This document shows, one piece after another, positions 1 to 9,037 of a stretch of DNA of 41,375 nucleotides (the stretch's first letter is position 1; each line of letters starts with the position of its first letter). The position numbers and the translations under genes were made by a program. The notes under the pieces were generated by a model, which was not told the origin of the DNA, did no database searches, and was given only the letters and a program-made list of their open reading frames with translations. The stretch is from an uncultured Verrucomicrobiae bacterium (GTDB lineage Bacteria > Verrucomicrobiota > Verrucomicrobiia > Verrucomicrobiales > Akkermansiaceae): assembly GCA_937957985.1 (NCBI GenBank), contig CALGOH010000119.1, positions 1 through 41,375 of the forward strand, written 5' to 3'.

Positions 1-79
1 TGGGAGTGTTTAAGATCAGTGAGCCAATATTTTTTAAAAAAGTCAAGGTTCTGGTCATAGAGGTCCACCGACGACGCAA

Positions 80-119
80 ACGCAAAAACGCGCGGCCGCC
101 ACGGGGACGGTCGCGCGTT
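80..119 (-). terminator. Intrinsic terminator of the pyrophosphatase gene
   Basis: Read on the minus strand, 12-base arms at 108-119 and 87-98 pair with a single mismatch around a 9-base loop, and the hairpin is followed by a short T run (TTT then TGCGTTTG). It sits 27 bases past the stop codon of the minus-strand pyrophosphatase gene, the right place and orientation for Rho-independent termination. The T tract is short, so efficiency is uncertain. Bases 1-79 beyond it are AT-richer and hold no gene that I can support. Confidence 0.7.
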
Positions 120-145
120 GTGAGGAGAGAGGCCGGATGGCCGGA

Positions 146-2344
<2,199 letters not shown>

Positions 2345-2367
2345 GGAATGAGGGTTTGAAACGTGCT

Positions 2368-2396
2368 TAGAGAGGCAGGATCACCACATATTGCAA
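2368..2396 (-). promoter_or_regulatory. Possible sigma70-type promoter for hppA
   Basis: On the minus strand TTGCAA (2391-2396) and TCTCTA (2368-2373) are 17 bases apart, about 25 bases upstream of the hppA start. The -35 box is fair and the -10 box is weak. The placement is plausible but the match could be chance. Confidence 0.3.
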
Positions 2397-2519
2397 CCCG
2401 GGAAATCCGTTAGGACGCGCATTTTCGACCCTCTGGCGCTGAGGGGCTCCGGCGGTTTTCCCGGAACCGGAGATTTTTGATTCATCAACAAGCCGGGATT
2501 TGTTAAGAATCCTCAAGCA

Positions 2520-2864
2520 ATGCCTTCGCGTCGACATCCCGCCGCCTCCAGGATCAGCCGTCTGCGTGCGCAGACCAGGGCGATCCACTGGATCAACGGA
2601 TTCGTGCTGTGTCTCTTCGGATTGTCGCTCGGGGCGTTGGCGGTGGCATCCGCGCTGCCCCAGATGCGGCAGCTCGAGGACAAGCGGATGGAACTCCTCC
2701 GGATCGAGGAGAAGGAACGGGAGGTGATCGCCCTGAAGGAGGACGCCGAGGCCGGCTACAGGGCGTTGCGCGAGGACCAGGAGTATCTTGAGCTGCACGC
2801 CCGGGACCGGCTGAACCTCCACCACCCGGACGAGAAGATCTACCGGCCCGAAAGGACGCGTTGA
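2520..2864 (+). CDS. FtsB/DivIC-family septum formation initiator protein
   Basis: A small single-pass membrane protein of the divisome. The 114 residues show a basic N-terminus (1-22), one membrane segment (about 23-46), a charged heptad-like coiled coil (about 48-80) and a C-terminal block around 89-105 (YLELHARDRLNLHHPDEK) that matches the usual DivIC/FtsB ending. In known systems FtsB or DivIC pairs with FtsL and FtsQ in the periplasm to recruit the septal wall machinery. No other division gene is adjacent; instead it is translationally coupled to hpt, whose ATG shares the last base of its TGA stop. The division role rests on architecture and the C-terminal motif. Confidence 0.8.
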   Translation: MPSRRHPAASRISRLRAQTRAIHWINGFVLCLFGLSLGALAVASALPQMRQLEDKRMELLRIEEKEREVIALKEDAEAGYRALREDQEYLELHARDRLNLHHPDEKIYRPERTR

Positions 2865-3397
2865 TGGAGGCCGATGTCGAGCGGGTGTTGATCGCCGAGG
2901 ACGTGATCGAGAAGCGCCTCGACGCGATGGCGAAGGAGATCCGGCACGACTTCCCCGGCGAGGTGATCGTGGTGATCGTGCTGCTCAAGGGGGCGCTGGT
3001 TTTCGCCTCGGACCTGCTGAGGCGGCTGCCACGGATGCTGGAGATCGAGTGCCTGAATGTCGCCAGCTATCATGGCGGGACCGAAAGCAGCGGGCGGGTG
3101 GATTTCCTCGACCGGAAACTGCCGGAGGTCGCAGGCCGGCGGGTATTGGTGCTCGATGACATTCTCGACACCGGCCGCACGCTGCGTGCGGTGGCCGACC
3201 GGCTCGTGGCGGAGGGTGCGGCCGAGGTGAAGACCGGCGTGCTTCTCGCCAAGGACCGCGAGCGGGCGGTCGAGGTGGAGGCGGACTACGTCGGCTTCGA
3301 GATCGGAGATGAGTTCGTGATCGGCTACGGGCTCGACTACCAGGGCCGCTACCGGAACCTGCCCTACGTGGGGACCCTGAAAAAGGAGGCCATGTAG
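2864..3397 (+). CDS. hpt: Hypoxanthine(-guanine) phosphoribosyltransferase
   Basis: Salvages hypoxanthine or guanine to IMP or GMP using PRPP, in the cytosol. The 177 residues carry the LKG pyrophosphate loop (42-44), the PRPP-binding segment VLVLDDILDTGRTL (94-107, with Asp-Asp where many relatives have Glu-Asp) and the purine-binding end DYVGFEIGDEFVIGYGLDY. All active-site blocks are present and the length is normal. I chose the ATG at 2864, which overlaps the upstream stop as TGATG; a TTG directly before it would add one residue. Coupling to an ftsB-like gene is the only unusual point. Confidence 0.95.
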   Translation: MEADVERVLIAEDVIEKRLDAMAKEIRHDFPGEVIVVIVLLKGALVFASDLLRRLPRMLEIECLNVASYHGGTESSGRVDFLDRKLPEVAGRRVLVLDDILDTGRTLRAVADRLVAEGAAEVKTGVLLAKDRERAVEVEADYVGFEIGDEFVIGYGLDYQGRYRNLPYVGTLKKEAM

Positions 3398-3403
3398 CGG
3401 GAG

Positions 3404-4135
3404 TCAGGTCCGGCGGAGCGGGAAGACCGAGACGTCGACCGGAGTGGCGACGAGCGCGGATTCGGGAGGTGTGTCGGGAAGGTCGATTCCATCCCAGGTG
3501 GCGGGAGCCGCGGACCACCCCGGGCATTCGGCCGGGGCGAGGTGGTAGGGGCGGTGATGGACGCGACCGTGATGGATGCGACTGCGTCGGTCCGCCGAGT
3601 AGAGCAGGTAGCGTTCGGCGAGGAAGAATTCGAGCGAGCCGGGCGTGGCGGGCCGGGCATCCTCGGCCGGGCGGTATTGATAGGCCGCGGTTTCAGCACA
3701 CCCTTTTCTACGGCAGGTGTAGTGGATGAAGTCCCCGGTTCTCGCCGACATGGCGGCGTGTTCGTAGGGGAGGTGGAAGAAGCGCCTGGCGAACTCGACG
3801 GCGAGCGGCTGGTCGCAGTCGAGCGAGAAGAACCAGACGCCCGGCACGCCCCGGTCGTCGTGGACGTAGGTGCGGACGTTGAGTTCGAGGAACCACGAGA
3901 GGCCGGGGACAGGGGGTAGGAACGACGGGCGGACCCGCCGCATGAAGAAGGGGACGATGCCGAGCCAGGCTTCGCCGTCGTGGAGATCGAGGTGGAGGCC
4001 GTCGGGGAGGCGGGCCCGGAGCATGTCGGGATCGACCCGCCAGTGGAGGAAGAGCAGGCAAGACCAGCGCTGGCGCATGACGATCGGTCCGCGGGGCCGT
4101 TCGCGGAGGGCGAGGCGTTGGTCGAGGGTGGGCAT
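3404..4135 (-). CDS. DUF2071 (YqjF-like) protein
   Basis: A 243-residue member of the DUF2071 family, with the expected start (Arg-Gln-Arg-Trp then a hydrophobic LLFLHW strand, and LPDGLHLDLHDGEAWLGIVPF after it). The family has no firmly established activity; its fold is reminiscent of acetoacetate decarboxylase. The reading frame is open further upstream, but that part is proline- and serine-rich and translates the intergenic palindromic repeat, so I start at the Met of MPTLDQRLAL. It is the last gene of the minus-strand sugar-catabolic run and ends six bases from the convergent hpt gene. A role in sugar metabolism is only implied by position. Confidence 0.75.
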   Translation of the reverse strand: MPTLDQRLALRERPRGPIVMRQRWSCLLFLHWRVDPDMLRARLPDGLHLDLHDGEAWLGIVPFFMRRVRPSFLPPVPGLSWFLELNVRTYVHDDRGVPGVWFFSLDCDQPLAVEFARRFFHLPYEHAAMSARTGDFIHYTCRRKGCAETAAYQYRPAEDARPATPGSLEFFLAERYLLYSADRRSRIHHGRVHHRPYHLAPAECPGWSAAPATWDGIDLPDTPPESALVATPVDVSVFPLRRT

Positions 4136-4170
4136 GGGGAAGATCGACAGGAATGTCGATGCTCCGGAAA

Positions 4171-4221
4171 GGCGGCGGGCCGCCGCCGGCACGGCCTGCC
4201 CCGGGCCGGGGCAGCTACGGT
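4171..4221. repeat. 51-base double-palindrome repeat, copy A
   Basis: Two adjacent palindromes: GGCGGCGGGCCGCCGCC, then CTGCCCCGGGCCGGGGCAG. A second copy at 5119-5169 matches at 48 of 51 positions by my alignment. This copy runs over the last seven bases of the isomerase gene on the minus strand. There is no T tract, so it is a REP-like intercistronic element and not a classical terminator. Confidence 0.8.
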
Positions 4222-5096
4222 AGGGCGTTCCACAGCGCCTCGAGGCGCTTGCCGTATTCGACATAGGAGTCGTAGCACTGCTGCCAATCGACGGCGTCGG
4301 GATCGGGGGCGTGGAAGACGGTGGCGACGTGGGGCTCGATGGCGATCCAGCCGTCGTAGCCGCGGGATTTTGCATCGCCGAGGATTTCGCGGAGCCGCGC
4401 CTTACCCTCGCCGGGCATGGTGTATTCCGGCTCGACGTCGTCGGAGACGGGGTTGAGGCAGTCCTTGATGTGGATGTGGACGACGTGGTCGCGGACCTTT
4501 TCCCAGAACTCGAGGGGATCCTGCCACGGATACGGCTCGGGCTTTGAGCGGTCGCGCTGGAAGACCGGGTTGCCGGTGTCGAAGACCAGCTTCAACCCCG
4601 GGACCTCGTCGACGAGCCGCAGGGTGTGGTCGGCGGAGAAGCCGCCCCAGTTCATGCAGTTCTCGTGGATGGCGGTGAGGCCGGCGTCGGCGAAGCGGCC
4701 CACGATTTCGCGCAGGCGGCGGAAGCGCTCCTGCTCGTGCTGGTCCTCGCCCCACGGCTGCTGGGCGTAGGACATGACGCGGACCAGCTTGGTGCCGAGC
4801 CGCTGCATGCGCGGGATGGCGCGGTCGATTTCGGCGAGGGTGACGGCGAAATCGGAGTCGATGGTCTTGCCCCAGTTGCCGATGAGGGAGCCGAACTCCG
4901 GAACCTGGATGCCGGCGGCGTCAAGTTGGTCGGCGGCCTGGTCGAACTCGGCCTCGGGCATCTCGTGGATGTTGTGCCCGCCGATCATGCGGGTCGAGAT
5001 GGCGGACCAGCCGATGGCCTTGGTGGCGGCGATCTGCTTGGAGAGGTCGCGGGAGGCTTCGTCGGCGAAACCGGTGAGTTTGGCGGTTTGAGACAT
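4215..5096 (-). CDS. Sugar phosphate isomerase/epimerase family TIM-barrel protein
   Basis: A 293-residue member of the xylose-isomerase-like/AP-endonuclease-2 TIM-barrel family. Candidate metal ligands at strand ends are Glu145 (HEN), Asp173 (FDTGNP), His207/His209 (HIHIKD) and Glu254 (IAIEPH), the usual pattern for metal-dependent sugar isomerases and epimerases. It lies downstream of an oxidoreductase on the same strand, and the two are probably co-transcribed. The partner suggests handling of a keto-sugar produced or consumed by that dehydrogenase. The exact substrate cannot be read from the sequence. The start is the ATG at 5096; repeat copy B lies just upstream. Confidence 0.85.
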   Translation of the reverse strand: MSQTAKLTGFADEASRDLSKQIAATKAIGWSAISTRMIGGHNIHEMPEAEFDQAADQLDAAGIQVPEFGSLIGNWGKTIDSDFAVTLAEIDRAIPRMQRLGTKLVRVMSYAQQPWGEDQHEQERFRRLREIVGRFADAGLTAIHENCMNWGGFSADHTLRLVDEVPGLKLVFDTGNPVFQRDRSKPEPYPWQDPLEFWEKVRDHVVHIHIKDCLNPVSDDVEPEYTMPGEGKARLREILGDAKSRGYDGWIAIEPHVATVFHAPDPDAVDWQQCYDSYVEYGKRLEALWNALP

Positions 5097-5118
5097 GTTG
5101 GCTTGCTGAAAGAGGATG

Positions 5119-5169
5119 GGCGGCGGGCCGCCGCCTGGACGGCCTGCCCCGGGCCGGGGCAGCCACGGT
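5119..5169. repeat. 51-base double-palindrome repeat, copy B
   Basis: Second copy of the element at 4171-4221, in the same orientation, with three substitutions. It fills most of the gap between the oxidoreductase stop and the isomerase start. Both copies abut the 3-prime end of an upstream minus-strand gene, which suggests a preferred intercistronic location or a role in transcript stability. Confidence 0.8.
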
Positions 5170-6212
5170 CAGAGTTCGACCTTGGTGCCGCCGTTCTGGG
5201 CGGACTGGTAGATGGCCTGGATCAGGGCGACGGGCTTGCGGGCCTCGGCGGCGGAGGTGCTCGGCTCGCGGCCTTCGGCGATCGCGCTGACGACCTCCTC
5301 GAAGTTGCGCTGGTGCTGGTAGAAGTTGATGGCCTTGGGATCGTTGGCGCCGAGGCCGGCCTGCTGGCCCTTCATCAGGGTCGAGCGGATCTCGGCGTCC
5401 TCGGGCTTCTCGTACATGAAGTCCCAGATTTCGAACGCCTCGTCGGCTAGGAACACCGAGCCCTCGGTGCCCGAGAGTTGGACGCGGGCGGGGTGGCCGT
5501 CCTTCGACCAGGTGCAGGTCGAGCACTCGATCACGCCGCGGGCACCGTTCTCGAACTCGACGATGGAGACGACGATGTCCTCGACCTCGATCCGCTCGTG
5601 GGCGAGGCAGGCGGTGTTGGCCTGGACCGATTTCACCGGTCCGGCGAGATAGAGCAGCGCATCGACGGTGTGGATCGACTGGTTCATCAGCGCGCCCCCG
5701 CCGTCGAGCGCCCAGGTGCCGCGCCAGCCGGCCGAGTCGTAGTAGGCCTGGTCGCGGTACCATTTCACGTAGCAGGAGGCGTTGGTGAGAATGCCGAAGC
5801 GGCCCTCGTCGGCGGCCTTCTTGAAGGCGTCCATGCCCGGGTGGAAGCGGCGGTTGAGGACAGCGGCGAGGGTCCTGCCGTTCTTCTCGGCGGCAGCGAT
5901 GAGCTGGTCGATGCGCTCGGTGGTGACCTCGAGGGGCTTCTCGCAGATCACGTGCTTGCCGGCGTTGAGCGCGGCCAACGAGGGCTCTAGGTGGGCGCCG
6001 CTGGGGGTGCCGACGGTGACGATCTCCAGCTCGGGATCGGCGTAGAAGGCGTCCATGTTGGAGTAGGCCTTGACGCCGTATTCCGAGGCGAGTTTTTCGG
6101 CGGCCTCGGCGCGGAGGTCGAAGACCGAGTGGAGTTCGCCGCCGGTCATGGCGGTGATGGCCTTGGCGTGGAACTGGCCGATCATGCCGGCGCCGATGAT
6201 TCCGAATTTCAT
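5169..6212 (-). CDS. Gfo/Idh/MocA family oxidoreductase
   Basis: NAD(P)-dependent sugar or inositol dehydrogenase-type enzyme of 347 residues. The Rossmann motif GIIGAGMIG is at 4-12, the family signature EKP at 91-93 (CEKPLEVTTERID), and the substrate-side block GGGALMNQSIHTVD places His181 and Asp184 where the catalytic pair of this family is usual. It is followed after a palindromic repeat by the TIM-barrel isomerase and preceded by the transporter gene 51 bases upstream, so all are probably one transcript. The substrate is unknown; context favours a sugar or uronate derivative. Confidence 0.9.
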   Translation of the reverse strand: MKFGIIGAGMIGQFHAKAITAMTGGELHSVFDLRAEAAEKLASEYGVKAYSNMDAFYADPELEIVTVGTPSGAHLEPSLAALNAGKHVICEKPLEVTTERIDQLIAAAEKNGRTLAAVLNRRFHPGMDAFKKAADEGRFGILTNASCYVKWYRDQAYYDSAGWRGTWALDGGGALMNQSIHTVDALLYLAGPVKSVQANTACLAHERIEVEDIVVSIVEFENGARGVIECSTCTWSKDGHPARVQLSGTEGSVFLADEAFEIWDFMYEKPEDAEIRSTLMKGQQAGLGANDPKAINFYQHQRNFEEVVSAIAEGREPSTSAAEARKPVALIQAIYQSAQNGGTKVEL

Positions 6213-6263
6213 GAGAGGGTGGAGGGGTTCATGGGGTCATGCGTTGCCAAACCGATCGGGGGA

Positions 6264-8054
6264 TCAGTTGACGACGGGGGCGGGGTCGGGAGTGACCTTT
6301 TTGCGGGTGGTGAGCACGATCACGATGAAGATCGCGAAAAGGACGAGGCCGTACCAGCCGTGTCCGGTCCACTTCTCGAAGTTCGACCACAGCGCCCACA
6401 TGCTGCCGATGCCGGCGAAGGTGCACGAGCCGATCATGAGCACGTTCCAGACGATGCGGCGGCGACCGGCGGGCATGTCCTGGCCGAGGATGGTCTTGTT
6501 GTTCATCATCAGCGCGAAGACCACGTAGGCGATGGGCAGCAGCACCATGGCGAAGACCGAGGTAGGCACCGCAAGCCACATCTGGGCATCACCCTTCCAG
6601 AAGAAGGGTCCGAGCACGCCGACGCAGACCATGAGCGAGCCGAAACGCTGGGTCCAGCCCTTGGGAGCGCGGTTGCGCAGCTCGCAGAAGCAGAGGCCGT
6701 TGATGAGCATCAGCATGGTCGCGGCGTTGAGCGCCATGCCCAGCACGCCGAAACCGAAGACGTAGTTGGCCACCTTCTTGCCGACCAGCGGCTCGAGGGT
6801 CTGGGCGAGGTTGAAGGCGTCGCGTTTGACCAGCATCGCGGCCATCTGCTGCTCCCCGACCGGGAGCAGCGCGGCCTTCTCGGCGATGCGATCCTTCTGC
6901 TGATCCTCCGGCAGCGCGGCGAGTGCCGCCAGGGCTTCGGCATCCATGTCTGCCTTCACGCGTTCGGCGAGCAGCCCGTTGTAGGGGCCGACGAGATTCT
7001 TGGGCGGTTCGACGATCGCGCCGTTGGGGTCCGTGGTGCTCATCAGTCCCGGAGCGGCCTTGGCGTGGAACTGCGAGGCGGCGGAAATGACCACGCAGCC
7101 GGTGGCGAGCATGAAGGGGATGAACAGGCCGGTGGAGAGGTCGAAGATCGCGAGCCCCCGGAAGTCGCGGTTCCAGCCTTTCCGCAGCATGGAGTAGGGA
7201 AGGAGGAAGGTCATGTTGATGCCCACCGCGGTGGCGGCGGCACCGATCATCACGTCACGCTGCTGGCCGACGATCAGGTCGGACCAGAACTGCCGGCCGC
7301 CTTCATCGAGTTGCTCGAGGAAGGGAGCGAAGGTCGGGGCGGGGGTGAACAGGCTTTCGAAGCTGGGAATCATTCCGGCACCGATGGCGCCCCAGTCGAT
7401 CTGGCCGGCGACCGAGAGTTGGACGACGACGCCAAAGAAGCAGATCACGATGGTGCCGACCATCAGCTTCATGATGATCTCGAAGACCTTGGTGCCCTTG
7501 CCGCCGGAGATGTAGATCATCACGTTGGTGATCACGAGGGCGAGGACGATGACCGCGGCGATCAGCATCCCCGAGAACTCGGAGAGTCCGGACTCCGCGC
7601 CGAGCACCCCGGGCAGCAGGTTCTGGCGCAGTGCCGCCACGGCGAGCGCAAATTGCGGCAGCGACCAGACGATGTTGGCCATCATCGAGGCGGCGAGCCA
7701 GCCCCAGCCGAGGATCGGGCTGATGTGCTGGTTGATCGAGCGCAGCGGGCGTTTGCCGGTCGAAAGCGTGATGTAGGCGATGGCGCTCATCATCACGATG
7801 CCGAACATCATCGCCATGGGCTGCAGCCACATGAAGGCAACGCCGCCGAGAACACCGAGGTAGAGGGCGTTGGCGAGCGAGCCGCCACCGAGGGTGATGG
7901 CGCTCTGCAGCCAGCCCGGACCCGAGAGGCGGGCGTAGGCCAGAAACTTGCCGGCGCCGCCCTTGGCTTCGCCGTCCAGAATGATCTGGCGGTGTTCCTC
8001 GATTTGGGAGTTCACCGACATGTCGGCGGGTTCATTCGAATTCGGGTCGCTCAT
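6264..8054 (-). CDS. NRAMP-fold transporter lacking the metal-binding motifs
   Basis: A 596-residue inner-membrane protein with about 11-12 hydrophobic segments and recognisable NRAMP (SLC11) architecture. In helix 1, GPGWLQSAI (45-53) aligns without gaps to the family start, but the DPGN metal motif is replaced by GGGS (56-59). In helix 6 the MPH motif is replaced by VGIN (277-280). The residues that coordinate divalent metal are therefore gone. A hydrophilic loop (about residues 345-430) interrupts the membrane part. Annotation as a metal transporter would be by homology only. Its place upstream of sugar genes suggests another substrate, perhaps a sugar acid. I start at MSDPNS (8054); MSVNSQ at 8021 is possible. 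Confidence 0.75.
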   Translation of the reverse strand: MSDPNSNEPADMSVNSQIEEHRQIILDGEAKGGAGKFLAYARLSGPGWLQSAITLGGGSLANALYLGVLGGVAFMWLQPMAMMFGIVMMSAIAYITLSTGKRPLRSINQHISPILGWGWLAASMMANIVWSLPQFALAVAALRQNLLPGVLGAESGLSEFSGMLIAAVIVLALVITNVMIYISGGKGTKVFEIIMKLMVGTIVICFFGVVVQLSVAGQIDWGAIGAGMIPSFESLFTPAPTFAPFLEQLDEGGRQFWSDLIVGQQRDVMIGAAATAVGINMTFLLPYSMLRKGWNRDFRGLAIFDLSTGLFIPFMLATGCVVISAASQFHAKAAPGLMSTTDPNGAIVEPPKNLVGPYNGLLAERVKADMDAEALAALAALPEDQQKDRIAEKAALLPVGEQQMAAMLVKRDAFNLAQTLEPLVGKKVANYVFGFGVLGMALNAATMLMLINGLCFCELRNRAPKGWTQRFGSLMVCVGVLGPFFWKGDAQMWLAVPTSVFAMVLLPIAYVVFALMMNNKTILGQDMPAGRRRIVWNVLMIGSCTFAGIGSMWALWSNFEKWTGHGWYGLVLFAIFIVIVLTTRKKVTPDPAPVVN

Positions 8055-8136
8055 GATGTTCTGGGTCGGGAATGGAGAATCCAGGTTAGGGCCGTTGCCC
8101 GGACCGTGTCGTCGCCAGAGCGCCGATACGGGAGAG

Positions 8137-8162
8137 TTCCACGGGTCTGTCAATCCGTGGAA
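8137..8162. promoter_or_regulatory. 26-base perfect palindrome around a TTGACA box
   Basis: TTCCACGG (8137-8144) and CCGTGGAA (8155-8162) are perfect inverted repeats separated by 10 bases. On the minus strand that spacer contains TTGACA (8148-8153), a consensus -35 box facing the transporter gene about 95 bases downstream. TATCGG occurs 19 bases after it, a poor -10. A palindrome centred on the -35 box is the layout of a repressor operator. Confidence 0.5.
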
Positions 8163-8163
8163 T

Positions 8164-8174
8164 TTGTCGGACAA
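8164..8174. promoter_or_regulatory. Candidate operator TTGTCGGACAA
   Basis: An 11-base perfect palindrome (TTGTC-G-GACAA) next to the 26-base palindrome, upstream of the minus-strand transporter operon. Ten of the 11 bases recur at 15064-15074, about 15 bases upstream of the DUF1080 hydrolase start. A shared site for a common regulator is inferred. Confidence 0.35.
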
Positions 8175-8266
8175 GTCAGAGACTCGACGGCTCGGGCGTC
8201 AAGCCTTTCACGGGAGGCGGGTCTGGGAGCCGGGGGGCTCAACGGACTGATGATGACCTCCCATTT

Positions 8267-9037
8267 TCAGAGACGGGGAATCGTAAGTCCTCCATCGATC
8301 ATGATCACCTGGCCGGTCGAGTAGGGGAACCGGCCGGCGGCGAGGGCCGCGACGGCCCGACCCACATCCTCGGGCGTCCCCCAGCGCGGGGTGACGCAGA
8401 GGCCTTCCTCGATGAGCCGGTCGTATTTTTCGGTCACGCCGGAGGTCATGTCGGTGCGGGTGACGCCCGGGCGGACTTCGTAAACCGGAATCCCGAACTC
8501 GCCAAGGCGCGTGGCGAAGAGCTGGGTGACCATGGCGAGTCCGGCCTTCGAGACGCAGTATTCGCCGCGGTTGGTCGAGACGACGGTGGCGGAGATCGAG
8601 TTGATGTTGATGATCGAGGCCTCGAATGCCGGATCGTTTTCGCGCTCGGCGATCATCCGGTTGGCGATTTCCTGGGACAGGAAGAAGGGTCCCTCGAGGT
8701 TGATGCGCATCAGTCGCTGGTAGGACTCGGGCGTGGTCTCCAGCAGGTCGAGGCGCTCGAGCGGGGCGACGCCGGCGTTGTTGACGAGCAGGTTGAGGTG
8801 AGGAAAGCGGGAAAACAGGCTGGAGAGGACGGCGTCGCGGCCTTCCGGACTACCGACGTCGCCGCGACAGTAGATGACCTCGGGCGCGCCGGCCGCGCGG
8901 ATCTCTGCGAGCACGTCGGCGACCTGGTCTTCGGGGCGCACGCCGTTGATGGCGATGGCGAAGCCGTCGGCCGCGAGGTGTTTGGCGCAGCCGAGGCCGA
9001 TGCCCCGGGAGCCTCCGGTGATGAGGGCGGTTTTCAT
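8267..9037 (-). CDS. Short-chain dehydrogenase/reductase
   Basis: A 256-residue classical SDR oxidoreductase. TGGSRGIG (7-14) binds the dinucleotide, NNAG is at 86-89, and the catalytic set is Ser147 or Ser149, Tyr160 and Lys164 (YCVSK). The C-terminus IDGGL is typical of the 3-oxoacyl reductase-like branch, which includes many sugar and uronate dehydrogenases. Its ATG overlaps the GH88 stop as ATGA (9034-9037), so the two are translationally coupled. A KduD-like or 4-deoxy-5-keto-uronate reductase role is inferred from the GH88 partner; sequence alone does not fix it. The frame is open for 28 more codons upstream inside GH88; I use the start before the Rossmann strand. Confidence 0.88.
   Translation of the reverse strand: MKTALITGGSRGIGLGCAKHLAADGFAIAINGVRPEDQVADVLAEIRAAGAPEVIYCRGDVGSPEGRDAVLSSLFSRFPHLNLLVNNAGVAPLERLDLLETTPESYQRLMRINLEGPFFLSQEIANRMIAERENDPAFEASIININSISATVVSTNRGEYCVSKAGLAMVTQLFATRLGEFGIPVYEVRPGVTRTDMTSGVTEKYDRLIEEGLCVTPRWGTPEDVGRAVAALAAGRFPYSTGQVIMIDGGLTIPRL

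Noticed and set aside
4171..4221. Double palindromes read as intrinsic terminators
   Set aside because: No T tract on either strand and a second near-identical copy elsewhere, so a repeat element is the better call.
4136..4375. N-terminal extension of the DUF2071 gene
   Set aside because: The in-frame upstream part translates the palindromic repeat and the end of the isomerase gene and has biased Pro/Ser composition.
5991..8324. 777-codon open frame on the plus strand across the oxidoreductase and transporter genes
   Set aside because: Low-complexity antisense shadow; it runs across two genes and an intergenic region with no recognisable domain.
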